Source: Chryseobacterium sp. IHB B 17019 (GTDB lineage Bacteria > Bacteroidota > Bacteroidia > Flavobacteriales > Weeksellaceae). Taken from it: a stretch of DNA of 64,000 nucleotides. The position numbers and the translations under genes were made by a program. Within the stretch, counting starts at the first letter, position 1. Every line of letters begins with the position of its first letter. A model generated the notes under the pieces. It did not search any database, was not told the origin of the DNA, and saw only the letters and a program-made list of their open reading frames with translations. Positions 32,939 to 42,132 of this stretch are shown here, one piece after another. The DNA is taken from assembly GCF_001456155.1 (NCBI RefSeq), contig NZ_CP013293.1, forward strand, positions 2,976,001-3,040,000, in the 5' to 3' direction.

Positions 32939-35900
32939 ATGGAAACCCAAAAATATACTCCTAAAAACAAAGTAAGAATCGTAACAGCTGCGTCGTTATT
33001 CGACGGCCATGATGCTGCGATTAATATCATGCGCCGTGTCATTCAGGGAACAGGATGTGAAGTCATCCACCTTGGTCACGACAAATCTGCCGAAGAAGTG
33101 GTGAATACAGCCATCCAGGAAGATGCCAACGCAATTGCACTAACTTCTTATCAAGGCGGTCACAACGAATATTTTAAATATATCTACGACCTTTTAAGAG
33201 AGAAAAACTCTCCGCAAATCAAGATTTTTGGCGGCGGCGGCGGTGTAATTCTGCCTGAAGAAATCGAAGATATCATGTCTTACGGAATCGACAGAATTTA
33301 TTCTCCGGACGACGGCCGTGAGCTTGGTTTACAGGGAATGATCGACGATTTGGTAAAAAGATCTGATTTCGCGACAGGTAAAGACGTTACGGCAAATGAC
33401 TTAGATTCAATTAGTTTTGAAAATTCTACGAGCATCGCTAAAATTATTTCTGCTGTTGAAAACTTCTCAGAAGAAAAACCTGATTTGGTAAAAGCGATCG
33501 ATGAAAAATCAAAAGGCTTAAATATTCCGATCATTGGTATCACCGGAACTGGTGGAGCGGGAAAATCTTCTTTGACAGACGAATTGGTAAGACGTTTCAT
33601 TCGTTCAAATCCAGATAAAAAAATAGCGATCATTTCCATTGACCCTTCAAAAAAGAAAACCGGAGGTGCATTGTTGGGTGACAGAATCCGTATGAACGCG
33701 ATCAATGATCCACGAGTTTATATGCGTTCGATGGCGACTAGAGAAAACAATGTTTCTGTTTCTCCGTTCATACATTCAGCATTAAATGTATTGAAATTGG
33801 CTCATCCTGATGTAATCATTTTGGAAACTTCAGGTATCGGACAGTCCGGCTCGGAAGTATCTGATTTTGCGGATGTTTCAATGTACGTAATGACTCCTGA
33901 ATACGGAGCTTCAACACAGTTGGAAAAAATTGACATGTTGGATTACGCAGATTTAGTTGCTTTAAATAAATCTGACAAACGTGGTGCTTTAGATGCGCTT
34001 CAAGCCGTAAGAAAACAGTTCCAGAGAAACCATTTGTTGTGGGAAAGTCCATTGGATGACATGCCTGTTTATGCGACAAAAGCATCTCAGTTCAACGATC
34101 ACGGAACAACAGAATTATACAACAGATTAGTTGCAAAAGTAAACGATAAATTTTCAGGGTTAAATTTGCAAGGTTTTGTTGAACAGGAAATTACAGACGA
34201 AGTAACGATCATTCCTCCAAAAAGAGTTCGTTATTTATCTGAAATCGTTGAAAACAACAGACAATACGACGCCAATGTTGAAAAACAGGCTGAATTAGCA
34301 AGAAAAATGTATCATATTGAAGGTGTAAAAAAATTCCTTTCTAATGAAACGTTGGATGCTGAATATCAGAAAGCAGAAAAAGACCTTCAACAGGAAAATA
34401 TCGACTTCCTGAAAACTTGGGAAGACACTAAAAAAGCCTTCCATGAAGAGTTTTATTCCTATTTCGTTCGTGGAAAAGAAATTAAAGTTGAAACCTCAAC
34501 CGAATCTTTATCCCATTTAAGAATTCCAAAAATTGCTCTTCCAAAATACACCGATTGGGGTGATTTGATCAAATGGAAAGGTCAGGAAAACCTTCCTGGA
34601 GGGTTTCCTTATACAGCGGGAATTTATCCTTTCAAAAGAACAGGAGAAGACCCGACAAGAATGTTTGCCGGAGAAGGCGGTCCTGAAAGAACCAACAGAA
34701 GATTCCACTATGTTTCTGCAGAAATGGATGCAAAACGTCTGTCAACAGCCTTTGACTCTGTAACGTTGTACGGTCAAGACCCTGCTTTACCACCGGATAT
34801 TTACGGTAAAATTGGAAATGCGGGAGTTTCAATTGCGACTTTAGATGATGCGAAAAAATTGTATTCCGGATTTGATTTGGTGAATGCAATGACTTCCGTT
34901 TCAATGACGATCAACGGACCGGCGCCGATGTTGTTGGCCTTCTTTATGAACGCAGCCATCGATCAGAATGTTGAAAAATACATCGCTGAACATAATCTCC
35001 AGGATAAAGTTGAAGCTGTTTTAAAAGCAAAATTTGACGATAAAGGCTTAGAAAGACCAAAATATAACGGAGAACTTCCTCCTTCCAACAATGGTCTAGG
35101 TTTAAAATTATTAGGAATTACGGGTGATGAAGTTATTCCTGCTGAGGCTTATGCTGAAATTAAAGCTAAAACAATTGCAACGGTTCGTGGAACGGTTCAG
35201 GCTGATATTTTAAAAGAAGACCAGGCTCAGAATACATGTATTTTCTCCACTGAATTTGCCCTTCGTTTGATGGGCGACGTTCAGGAATATTTTATTACCG
35301 AAAAAGTAAGAAACTTCTATTCGGTTTCTATTTCAGGATATCACATTGCAGAAGCGGGTGCGAATCCGGTTTCTCAGCTGGCATTTACATTGGCAAACGG
35401 TTTCACGTATGTGGAATATTATTTGTCAAGAGGAATGGATATCAATGATTTTGCACCGAATTTATCATTCTTCTTCTCTAACGGTATCGACCCTGAATAT
35501 TCAGTGATCGGCCGTGTAGCAAGAAGAATCTGGGCAAAAGCAATGAAGCTGAAGTACGGAGCAGACGAAAGAAGCCAGATGCTGAAATACCACATCCAGA
35601 CTTCAGGCCGTTCGCTTCACGCTCAGGAAATTGATTTCAATGATATCAGAACAACCCTTCAGGCTCTTTATGCGATCTATGACAACTGTAATTCTCTTCA
35701 CACGAATGCTTACGACGAGGCGATTACAACACCGACTGAGCAGTCTGTGAGAAGAGCAATGGCGATTCAGTTAATTATCAATAAAGAATTAGGATTGGCG
35801 AAAAATGAAAATCCGCTTCAAGGTTCATTTATTATTGAAGAATTAACGGATTTAGTTGAAGAAGCTGTTTATGCTGAATTCGACAGAATCACAGAAAGAG

Positions 35901-36286
35901 GTGGTGTTTTGGGTGCGATGGAAACGATGTACCAACGTTCAAAAATTCAGGAAGAATCCATGCATTACGAATGGTTGAAACATACCGGAGAATACCCAAT
36001 CATCGGGGTAAATACTTTCTTAGGAAAAGACGGTTCGCCAACGGTTCGTCCGGGAGAAGTGATCCGTTCGACTGAGGAAGAAAAGCAGGTTCAGATCGAG
36101 ACACTTCATAATTTCCAAAAAGCAAATGAAGATAAATCCGAAGAAGCTCTTAAAAAACTTCAACACGCAGCCATCAATCAGCAGAATTTATTTAATGTAA
36201 TGATGGATGCCGTAAAATATTGTTCGCTTGGACAAATCACCAATGCTTTATTTGAAGTAGGCGGTAAATACAGAAGAAACATGTAG
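32939..36286 (+). CDS. icmF: Fused isobutyryl-CoA mutase (B12 domain + G-protein chaperone + mutase)
   Basis: 1115 aa from [11 protein letters not shown]; the longer frame from 32900 would overlap the promoter. It has three fused parts: a cobalamin-binding Rossmann domain (1-150) with the base-off motif [10 protein letters not shown]; a MeaB-type GTPase (~195-480) with P-loop [18 protein letters not shown] and NKSDKRG; and an acyl-CoA mutase TIM barrel (~545-1115) with [20 protein letters not shown]. This order is that of IcmF, a coenzyme-B12 radical enzyme interconverting isobutyryl- and n-butyryl-CoA, with the GTPase guarding cofactor loading. Some relatives act on other branched acyl-CoAs, so the substrate is inferred. 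No methylmalonyl-CoA mutase subunit genes lie nearby. Confidence 0.92.
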   Translation: METQKYTPKNKVRIVTAASLFDGHDAAINIMRRVIQGTGCEVIHLGHDKSAEEVVNTAIQEDANAIALTSYQGGHNEYFKYIYDLLREKNSPQIKIFGGGGGVILPEEIEDIMSYGIDRIYSPDDGRELGLQGMIDDLVKRSDFATGKDVTANDLDSISFENSTSIAKIISAVENFSEEKPDLVKAIDEKSKGLNIPIIGITGTGGAGKSSLTDELVRRFIRSNPDKKIAIISIDPSKKKTGGALLGDRIRMNAINDPRVYMRSMATRENNVSVSPFIHSALNVLKLAHPDVIILETSGIGQSGSEVSDFADVSMYVMTPEYGASTQLEKIDMLDYADLVALNKSDKRGALDALQAVRKQFQRNHLLWESPLDDMPVYATKASQFNDHGTTELYNRLVAKVNDKFSGLNLQGFVEQEITDEVTIIPPKRVRYLSEIVENNRQYDANVEKQAELARKMYHIEGVKKFLSNETLDAEYQKAEKDLQQENIDFLKTWEDTKKAFHEEFYSYFVRGKEIKVETSTESLSHLRIPKIALPKYTDWGDLIKWKGQENLPGGFPYTAGIYPFKRTGEDPTRMFAGEGGPERTNRRFHYVSAEMDAKRLSTAFDSVTLYGQDPALPPDIYGKIGNAGVSIATLDDAKKLYSGFDLVNAMTSVSMTINGPAPMLLAFFMNAAIDQNVEKYIAEHNLQDKVEAVLKAKFDDKGLERPKYNGELPPSNNGLGLKLLGITGDEVIPAEAYAEIKAKTIATVRGTVQADILKEDQAQNTCIFSTEFALRLMGDVQEYFITEKVRNFYSVSISGYHIAEAGANPVSQLAFTLANGFTYVEYYLSRGMDINDFAPNLSFFFSNGIDPEYSVIGRVARRIWAKAMKLKYGADERSQMLKYHIQTSGRSLHAQEIDFNDIRTTLQALYAIYDNCNSLHTNAYDEAITTPTEQSVRRAMAIQLIINKELGLAKNENPLQGSFIIEELTDLVEEAVYAEFDRITERGGVLGAMETMYQRSKIQEESMHYEWLKHTGEYPIIGVNTFLGKDGSPTVRPGEVIRSTEEEKQVQIETLHNFQKANEDKSEEALKKLQHAAINQQNLFNVMMDAVKYCSLGQITNALFEVGGKYRRNM

Positions 36287-36338
36287 TCCGTAGCCGGACG
36301 GGCAATTTGACTACTAACTGTTTTAATAATTATAAATC

Positions 36339-36369
36339 AAACCTCAAGGAAATTTCTTTGAGGTTTTTT
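36339..36369 (+). terminator. Terminator after icmF
   Basis: A 26-bp near-perfect hairpin (AACCTCAAGGAAA / TTTCTTTGAGGTT) followed by TTTT. Confidence 0.85.
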
Positions 36370-36401
36370 GTACTTTTACTCCACAGAAAACATTTTAACT
36401 C

Positions 36402-37172
36402 ATGAAATACATTTTATTCCTGATTGGGATTATTTCCAGCGGGCTTTTCAATGCTCAAGAAGCCGACAACAACCTCCAGGGTTATTTTATGACCAATTCT
36501 AAAGAAACTTTATACCCGTATTTTGCCTTTGATGGCAATGGAAAAGTCGATATCGCAGGATATGGAAAGGGAGATTACTTTGTAAAGAATGATTCTGTGG
36601 TAGTTTTTCCTGATAAGGATATTTTTATTTTTAAAATGTCTAAAAACCGTTTGTCCGGCAATTCAACCTGGGTAAAAGATACCAAATGGGACTTAAAAAA
36701 AGACAGCATCGCCGAAAACAACAGAAAAGATAACACCCTGGCTAAGAAAAATGCACAGCTTCTTTACGAATATTATCGTAAGACAAGAGTAAAATCTAAT
36801 GATCTTGACAAATTATTTGATGAAAATGCAATGGGAAATTATACAAAAACTATTGATGATTTGTGTACCAGAGGTCTTGCAAAAGCCTGTATGGAGAAAT
36901 TTGGATTAATGGTCATGAACGATGCGGGTGGAATGGAAGCTGTCTTAAAAAATAAACTGAAAAAACTTAAACAAAACCCTGAAATTATCAAGTTAGGACA
37001 GAAAATCATCAGCATGGGCGAGATTGAAGGTCATACGGTTTTAGGAAGTTATTATTACAGTTTGGGAGACAAAGCCAAAGCTATAAAAGAATGGGAAACA
37101 GCCACTGATAAAGGAAGCACCAAAGCTGGAATGGCACAATTTAAAGCAGAAATGAATGATGCAGCAAAATAA
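36402..37172 (+). CDS. Secreted protein with C-terminal TPR/Sel1-like segment
   Basis: 256 aa. A signal peptide (MKYILFLIGIISSGLFNAQ) precedes a beta-rich N-terminal region (~20-105; NLQGYFMTNSKETLYPYFAF, GYGKGDYFVKND). The C-terminal part (~120-256) is helical and contains TKTIDDLCTRGLAKACM and TVLGSYYYSLGDKAKAIKEW, which resemble Sel1/TPR-like repeats. No catalytic residues or lipobox are visible. It ends just before the Dph6-like gene, so the two may be co-transcribed. Function unknown. Confidence 0.6.
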   Translation: MKYILFLIGIISSGLFNAQEADNNLQGYFMTNSKETLYPYFAFDGNGKVDIAGYGKGDYFVKNDSVVVFPDKDIFIFKMSKNRLSGNSTWVKDTKWDLKKDSIAENNRKDNTLAKKNAQLLYEYYRKTRVKSNDLDKLFDENAMGNYTKTIDDLCTRGLAKACMEKFGLMVMNDAGGMEAVLKNKLKKLKQNPEIIKLGQKIISMGEIEGHTVLGSYYYSLGDKAKAIKEWETATDKGSTKAGMAQFKAEMNDAAK

Positions 37173-37188
37173 AATCCAGAATAAATTA

Positions 37189-37899
37189 ATGAAACCGAAA
37201 GCCATCTCCAACTGGAGCAGCGGAAAAGATTCTGCGCTTTCATTGTATAAAATTTTAAAGGAAGACCAATTTGAAGTCACTTCTTTGTTAACAAGCATTA
37301 ATAAGGATTTCCAGAGAATTTCTATGCACGGCGTTCACGTTTCTTTGCTTGAAAAACAGGCGGAAAGTTTAGAATTAAATTTAATTAAAATGGAACTTCC
37401 CAAAGAGCCATCCATGGAAGAATACCGCGAGATCATGGGCAAAACTATGAATGAAATAAAACTTCAGGGTGTCACTCATTCAATTTTCGGGGATATTTTT
37501 TTGGAAGATTTAAGGAAATACAGGGAAGATCAATTGCAATCCATCGGGATGGAAGCCGTTTTTCCACTTTGGAAACAGAATACAACCGACCTCATCCATG
37601 AATTTCTGGATCTTGGTTTTAAAACAATTGTTACTTGTGTAAATGAAACGTATCTCGACAAAAGTTTTGCAGGAAGGATTATTGATGAAAACTTCATTAA
37701 AGATTTACCTGAAAATGTTGATCCTTGCGGAGAAAACGGAGAATTTCACACTTTCACTTTTGACGGCCCTATTTTTAAAAATCCTATTAATTTTGAAATT
37801 GGGGAGACAGTCAAAAAAACATATCCGAAACCAAAATCAGATCAGAATGAAAAAGATGACGAATACATTTTCTGGTTTTGTGATCTGATCGCGAAATAA
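37189..37899 (+). CDS. Dph6-like ATP-pyrophosphatase (diphthine-ammonia ligase family)
   Basis: 236 aa from MKPKAISNWSSGKDS; an in-frame ATG at 37156 would overlap the previous gene by 17 bp and is less likely. The PP-loop SSGKDSALSLY near residue 10 binds ATP. Motifs further on (GVTHSIFGDIFLEDLRKYRE, VDPCGENGEFHTFTFDGP) are those of the DUF71/Dph6 family. In eukaryotes and archaea Dph6 makes the diphthamide amide on EF-2, but bacteria lack diphthamide, so the bacterial substrate is unknown. It ends at a terminator. Confidence 0.85.
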   Translation: MKPKAISNWSSGKDSALSLYKILKEDQFEVTSLLTSINKDFQRISMHGVHVSLLEKQAESLELNLIKMELPKEPSMEEYREIMGKTMNEIKLQGVTHSIFGDIFLEDLRKYREDQLQSIGMEAVFPLWKQNTTDLIHEFLDLGFKTIVTCVNETYLDKSFAGRIIDENFIKDLPENVDPCGENGEFHTFTFDGPIFKNPINFEIGETVKKTYPKPKSDQNEKDDEYIFWFCDLIAK

Positions 37900-37920
37900 G
37901 AATAATTTTAAATAACTATT

Positions 37921-37951
37921 AAACCTCTTAATGAAAATTATGAGGTTTTTC
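37921..37951 (+). terminator. Terminator after the Dph6-like gene
   Basis: The stem AAACCTC / GAGGTTT with an A/T-rich loop, followed by a T-run. Confidence 0.75.
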
Positions 37952-37996
37952 TTATTTTTATGGATAGCAAATGTTTAAAAAATTTATTTCTTACCA

Positions 37997-39139
37997 ATGA
38001 TTAGAAAAGCTTATCAAATTTTAATATTGTTTTTCATTTTTGTTAATTTAATTTCATGTCAAAAAGAAATTAAAGCAAAACCCATCGACAAAAAAGCCAT
38101 TGTCGACAGTACAATTACTGTTTTCGAAAAAAAACTCTTGAAAAACCAAATTGACTCAGTTTTTAAAAAATATAGTTTTAATGGAAGTGTTGCTATTTTC
38201 AAAGATTCAATTGAATTATACAGGAAAAACCAGGGCTATTCAGATTTTAAAAATAAATTAGAAATTGATAATAATACAATATTTGCCATCGGTTCTGTGA
38301 GCAAGCAGTTTACCGCCGTTCTGACACTGCTTTTATCTGAACAGGGAAAGTTGAATGTAGATGATAAAGTCTCGGAATATTTGAGTGAATTTCAAAATAA
38401 AGAATATAAAGATATTACCATTCATCAGCTTTTGAACCATACTTCCGGACTGAATACTTTGGGAGGAAAATTGCAGTTTAGAAGTGGCTCTGATTTCTTT
38501 TATTCAAACGACGGCTTCAATACTCTAGGGAAAATTATAGAAAAAATTTCAGGGAAATCTTATCACAGAAATGTACTGGAGCTTTTCAAAAAGGCCGGAA
38601 TGACTCACTCTTTCATAGGAACTCAGTTTGAAGGAAATAATTTTGCCGGAGCCTATCTGGGAAATGAAAAAGTTTTCGAGAAAATACAGAACATGCCGAA
38701 AAGATTAGGAAGCAAAGACATTGGCATTCCAGCGGGCGGAATTCTTTCGACTATTGATGATCTTCATCTTTGGAATAATGCTTTGTACAGTGGAAAAATT
38801 TTAAACACGGAGACTTTAAAAAAATTCACCGCCAAAAGTGCCGAAAGACACCATCCTGTTTTTGGGAAAATGGGTTACGGATACGGAATTATGACAAATA
38901 CTGAAAAGCCCGACACGTACTTTCACAGCGGTTATGTCAAAGGCTCACCTTCTTTGAATATTTATTATCCCCACACAAAAACTTCTGTCATTATTTTATC
39001 CAATATTGCAGATGAAGGGAAAGGGAAAAACATGATCTTTAAGCCACACGTTGAGATCAAAAAAATAACGGATGCCATTGAAAATACTGTTGTGCAAATG
39101 GGAGGTGAAAAAACTACTAAAACAACCGTGAAAATGTAA
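37997..39139 (+). CDS. Serine hydrolase, class C beta-lactamase-like lipoprotein
   Basis: 380 aa. A lipoprotein signal ends at LISC (~21). The beta-lactamase/transpeptidase-like fold shows the SxxK nucleophile motif SVSK at about residue 100, the second-motif tyrosine in YSNDGF (~170) and FHSGYVKG (~313) in place of the KTG box. Proteins of this kind (Pfam beta-lactamase family) include D-aminopeptidases, esterases and PBP4*-like enzymes. True beta-lactam resistance activity is not implied by the sequence. Location is probably the periplasmic side of a membrane. The RNA-ligase-like gene begins 10 bp after it, so the two are likely co-transcribed. Confidence 0.85.
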   Translation: MIRKAYQILILFFIFVNLISCQKEIKAKPIDKKAIVDSTITVFEKKLLKNQIDSVFKKYSFNGSVAIFKDSIELYRKNQGYSDFKNKLEIDNNTIFAIGSVSKQFTAVLTLLLSEQGKLNVDDKVSEYLSEFQNKEYKDITIHQLLNHTSGLNTLGGKLQFRSGSDFFYSNDGFNTLGKIIEKISGKSYHRNVLELFKKAGMTHSFIGTQFEGNNFAGAYLGNEKVFEKIQNMPKRLGSKDIGIPAGGILSTIDDLHLWNNALYSGKILNTETLKKFTAKSAERHHPVFGKMGYGYGIMTNTEKPDTYFHSGYVKGSPSLNIYYPHTKTSVIILSNIADEGKGKNMIFKPHVEIKKITDAIENTVVQMGGEKTTKTTVKM

Positions 39140-39149
39140 ATTATTTTCC

Positions 39150-39677
39150 ATGAAAAAACTCTATTTCATAGCCATTTATCCACCGCAGGAAATCATTGAA
39201 GAAGTAAAGATTTTCAAAAGGGATCTTGCTTTACATTATGAAAATTCAAAAGCATTGAAGAATGATGCGCACATTACTTTGTTTCCGCCATTTTCAAGAG
39301 AGCTTGCTTTGGAAAATGATATTTATGAAGCCTTCGGAAAAATCGACACTCATATCTCTCCTTTTGAAATAGAATTAAATAGTTTTGGAAGCTTTGGGAA
39401 TCCTAAAAACCCGGTCATTTTTGTACAGCCCGAACAGAATGATCAACTGAAAGATTTACATGCAAGAGTTCGTGAAAGATTTAATTTTATAAACCAATCA
39501 TTTAATCCTCACATGACCGTAGGTTACAGGAATCTGACGTATGAAAATTATCTGAAAGCATGGGAAATTTATAAAGACAAAGAATACAAAACTAAATTTT
39601 TAGTTGACAATATATTACTTCTTCGCCACGATCAGAATTGGGTTCCAATTGCGGAGAAAAAGCTGGATAAAATTTAA
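39150..39677 (+). CDS. 2'-5' RNA ligase family protein
   Basis: 175 aa. It carries the two HxT motifs of the 2H phosphoesterase superfamily: AHITLFPPF (~45-53) and PHMTVGYRN (~126-134), spaced as usual around a central pseudo-two-fold fold. Members bind or cleave 2'-5' phosphodiesters or cyclic phosphates. The cellular substrate of bacterial stand-alone members is mostly unknown. It has no signal peptide, so it is cytoplasmic, unlike the lipoprotein hydrolase encoded just upstream. The gene context suggests co-transcription but not a shared pathway. Confidence 0.8.
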   Translation: MKKLYFIAIYPPQEIIEEVKIFKRDLALHYENSKALKNDAHITLFPPFSRELALENDIYEAFGKIDTHISPFEIELNSFGSFGNPKNPVIFVQPEQNDQLKDLHARVRERFNFINQSFNPHMTVGYRNLTYENYLKAWEIYKDKEYKTKFLVDNILLLRHDQNWVPIAEKKLDKI

Positions 39678-39682
39678 TTTAA

Positions 39683-39710
39683 AACAAAAAATCGGCTATC
39701 AGAGCCGATT
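39683..39710 (-). terminator. Terminator for the minus-strand decayed genes
   Basis: The stem AATCGGCT / AGCCGATT, with the T-run on the minus strand, placed right after the end of the decayed type A tail gene. Confidence 0.7.
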
Positions 39711-39732
39711 ACATGAATTATTTTATGTTAAA

Positions 39733-40076
39733 TTATTCTTTAATAATCTTCTGAGAAATAAGAAGTTCCTTATCCTGAGTTACATCAGAGTATAAACTCC
39801 GGAAGGTAAATTATTAATATCAACATACAGTGTTTCAGAATCTTTTAAATCAGATTTTACAGGAATCAGCTTTCCCGAAGCATCGTATAAAGCAACGTTT
39901 ACATTTTTAGAAAAGTTCTGTTTTCCTTTAATATAAAACTCATTAGCTGTCGGATTCGGATAGATGGCAAATCTACGTTCCTGCGCCTGTACCTCGTTCT
40001 GTAAAACCGGAACCGTCTCAAAAACCTGAGCAAAACAAAAGCTCCCGATAAAAAGTGATAATTAAGTTTTTTTCAT
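39733..40076 (-). pseudogene. Decayed small secreted protein with T9SS type A sorting domain
   Basis: Reading the minus strand from the ATG at 40076 gives MKKT, a TAA stop (40062-40064), then a good signal-peptide core (LSLFIGSFCFAQ) and a type A (Por_Secre_tail) domain (FAIYPNPTANEFYIKG... SGVYTLM). Near 39782 one base is missing; adding it back restores VTQDKELLISQKIIKE and a stop at 39733-39735. So there is one nonsense codon and one frameshift in about 115 codons. Two separate lesions argue for real decay rather than a single sequencing error. The ancestral protein would have been a very short T9SS cargo, little more than signal peptide plus sorting domain. Confidence 0.75.
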
Positions 40077-40517
40077 GATTATAGCCTTTGAGTGATACTA
40101 ATTGTTTTCCGTTTGTGGAGATCTTCTCAATTTTCACCATTTGGATTTCGGCAGAATGTGAATATCTTACACTAAACTCAGCATTTTGAAGAGAAATTTT
40201 CACCCTGCTGACTTCTTCTTTATCATAAACTTCTCTTGAAGGATTCAGAGGATCTTCTACAATCTCCGTTCTGGGCATTACTTTCATCAGAATTCAAGGT
40301 TGATTTTAATTTCCCTTCTGTAATTTTCTTTTCCTGTAAGGTAATTTTTTCCTGTCCGGAATCTGTTTTTATCAATTTTAAAAAAGAGGAAGATAATTTG
40401 TGAGTTTTTACTCACCGTGCTGATCGTTGTACTTTCACTTTTTGTATTTAAATCCGTCAACTGCAAAAAGCTCGAAAAAAAACAAAAAGGAAAGGTGAAA
40501 ACAATTAAATTTTTCAT
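40018..40517 (-). pseudogene. Decayed secreted-protein gene with at least two frameshifts
   Basis: The ATG at 40517 begins a signal-peptide-like stretch (MKNLIVFTFPFCFFSSFLQ). Natural-looking protein then jumps frames: near 40376-40390 (a T/A run) into LIKTDSGQEKITLQEKK... and again near 40268-40275 into TEIVEDPLNPSREVYDKEEV... SLKGYNHEK. Two separate short open frames cover this stretch, but neither is a sensible protein alone. The end is uncertain because the frame runs into the start of the decayed type A gene. I recognise no family. Neighbouring decay suggests both were lost together. Confidence 0.55.
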
Positions 40518-40572
40518 GGTTATTTTTTGTTAAGTTAAGAATATTTTTTATCGTTAAAAAAATTAGAAGTCA

Positions 40573-40580
40573 TATCTTTG
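40573..40580 (+). promoter_or_regulatory. -7 box for ruvC
   Basis: TATCTTTG matches TAnnTTTG. Only 5 bases separate it from the ruvC ATG, so the transcript should be leaderless or nearly so. Confidence 0.55.
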
Positions 40581-40585
40581 ACCCG

Positions 40586-41140
40586 ATGATCGCAGAGAAA
40601 ATTATTTTAGGAATTGACCCAGGAACTACGATAATGGGTTTTGGAATTATTTCGGTAAAAAAAGGAAAAATGGAAATGATTTCCATCCATGAATTATTGC
40701 TGAAAAAATATCCCAATCACGAAACTAAACTTAAATATATTTTTGATAAAACCTTAGCTTTAATTGACGAATTTCACCCTGATGAAGTGGCTTTGGAAGC
40801 TCCTTTTTACGGAAAAAATGTTCAAAGTATGCTAAAATTGGGACGTGCACAGGGTGTTGCAATGGCTGCAAGCCTTCACAGAAATATTCCCATTACTGAG
40901 TACTCTCCGAAAAAAATAAAAATGGCGATTACAGGCAATGGAAATGCGAGCAAAGAACAGGTGGCGGGAATGCTTCAAAATCTTTTAAATCTTAAAGAAT
41001 TTCCCACAAAATATCTTGATGCTTCCGATGGCTTGGCGGTTGCAGTCTGCCATCACTTCAATTCCGGAACAATTGCTGATACGAAATCTTATACCGGCTG
41101 GGAAAGTTTTCTAAAACAAAATCCTGATCGTTTGAAATAA
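40586..41140 (+). CDS. ruvC: Holliday junction resolvase RuvC
   Basis: 184 aa. RuvC cuts Holliday junctions made during recombination and works with RuvAB. The RNase H-like fold shows the acidic active-site residues in GIDPGTTIMGFG (Asp ~11), VALEAPFYGKNVQS (Glu ~72) and DASDGLAVAVCHHF near 145. Length is normal. The start is MIAEKIILG; the promoter box lies so close that no Shine-Dalgarno site can fit in the transcript. Confidence 0.95.
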   Translation: MIAEKIILGIDPGTTIMGFGIISVKKGKMEMISIHELLLKKYPNHETKLKYIFDKTLALIDEFHPDEVALEAPFYGKNVQSMLKLGRAQGVAMAASLHRNIPITEYSPKKIKMAITGNGNASKEQVAGMLQNLLNLKEFPTKYLDASDGLAVAVCHHFNSGTIADTKSYTGWESFLKQNPDRLK

Positions 41141-41154
41141 TTTTAATTAAGTTC

Positions 41155-41565
41155 TTATTTAGATTTATATTCTTCAGGTTTGATAATAAAATCGGCAGTC
41201 GGTTTTCCGTTTTTGTCGAAATAAGAATATTGTAGGGTCACATCATTATCACGGAATTCCTGCATATCTGCTGAAGTTTTTACCACGCGAATTGCACCTT
41301 CCTTCGCTTGACTTTTGAAAGTTTCGATCTCTTGCGGGGTCACACTTTCTTTTACATCATCCGTTAATGTATAATTATATTTAAAAATCTTATTCGGTAG
41401 AGCTGAAACGCTATCCAGACGTACTCCATCATTAAGAATCTGGGGAGTCAGCTTATTCATGTTTGCCGCGGCCTCTTTCAACTCGTCATCTATAGTTTTC
41501 TCTTTATTACAGGAAACCAAGAACAGTGTCATACAGATCATTGAAAATTTAATAACATTTTTCAT
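41155..41565 (-). CDS. Small lipoprotein of unknown function
   Basis: 136 aa from the ATG at 41565, which starts the lipoprotein signal MKNVIKFSMICMTLFLVSC (lipobox LVSC, Cys ~19); the open frame begins 48 bases earlier, but that start would bury the signal. The mature part (ELKEAAANMNKLTPQ, YTLTDDVKESVTPQE, VTLQYSYFDKNGK) is a small mixed alpha/beta domain ending in KPEEYKSK. It may resemble a periplasmic protein family that I cannot name. It converges with ruvC across a 14-bp gap. Confidence 0.6.
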   Translation of the reverse strand: MKNVIKFSMICMTLFLVSCNKEKTIDDELKEAAANMNKLTPQILNDGVRLDSVSALPNKIFKYNYTLTDDVKESVTPQEIETFKSQAKEGAIRVVKTSADMQEFRDNDVTLQYSYFDKNGKPTADFIIKPEEYKSK

Positions 41566-41622
41566 ATCTAAACTTTTTGTGGTTGATATATTAAAGATAC
41601 TATTATTTTTCAAAACGACATT

Positions 41623-42093
41623 TTACCTTTTTTCTAATCTTTCGTATAGGTCTTCTATTTGTCTTGCTTTACCATATAAGATTTCATTATAGAAGATGGA
41701 AAGTTTTTTTGGGGATGATATTTTATACCGTTCTGTTCTTTTTAGATCTACATCAAGATATGAAAAAGAGCTTTCTGATATAGACACAGAAAGCGGGCCG
41801 GAGCTGCTTTTAATCTGGCAGTTCTTTCCTGTTGCATAATTTTTGGTTAGCAGTGTATTTCCGCTTACTTTCTCAAAAACCAAGGTATACTCTTTCTCAC
41901 ATTGATGTAATGGATATATCTTTTTTTCAACGCCATCTGCATACTTCCTTTCAATTAGTTTCCAGCTTCCGAGAAGGTCGGTTTTAAGGTTGTCATTACT
42001 TTGCTCAACTTTATTATCTGGCTTTACAACTCTTTTTTGTGACTGGCAGCTGGCCATCATGCAAAAAAGAATAAAACATAGTCCTTTATTCAT
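41623..42093 (-). CDS. Lipocalin-like lipoprotein
   Basis: 156 aa. The ATG at 42093 starts MNKGLCFILFCMMASC (lipobox MASC, Cys ~16). The open frame extends upstream to 42120, but that stretch is the terminator of the protease gene before it. The mature part starts with a LLGSWKLIERKYADG motif typical of lipocalin-like small-molecule-binding folds in Bacteroidota lipoproteins, followed by beta strands. Ligand unknown. It is transcribed in the same direction as the small lipoprotein at 41155, with a 57-bp gap. Confidence 0.6.
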   Translation of the reverse strand: MNKGLCFILFCMMASCQSQKRVVKPDNKVEQSNDNLKTDLLGSWKLIERKYADGVEKKIYPLHQCEKEYTLVFEKVSGNTLLTKNYATGKNCQIKSSSGPLSVSISESSFSYLDVDLKRTERYKISSPKKLSIFYNEILYGKARQIEDLYERLEKR

Positions 42094-42099
42094 AATATA

Positions 42100-42126
42100 A
42101 AAATAAAAGCCCTTTTTCAAGGGCTT
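42100..42126 (-). terminator. Terminator after the metalloprotease gene
   Basis: The stem AAGCCCTT / AAGGGCTT, with a T-rich tail on the minus strand, directly after the stop of the protease. Confidence 0.8.
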
Positions 42127-42132
42127 GTTGTA

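Noticed and set aside
38290..38310. Calling the class C-like hydrolase an antibiotic-resistance beta-lactamase
   Set aside because: SxxK and a FHSG box are shared by esterases and peptidases of the same fold; lipoprotein anchoring and the missing KTG do not favour a true AmpC.
40018..40287. The 89-residue open frame as an independent protein
   Set aside because: It is a fragment: natural sequence continues into it from another frame upstream, and it runs into the next decayed gene; treated as part of a frameshifted gene.
42094..42120. The longer start of the lipocalin-like lipoprotein
   Set aside because: The added stretch is the hairpin terminator of the protease gene, and it would move the lipobox away from the N-terminus.
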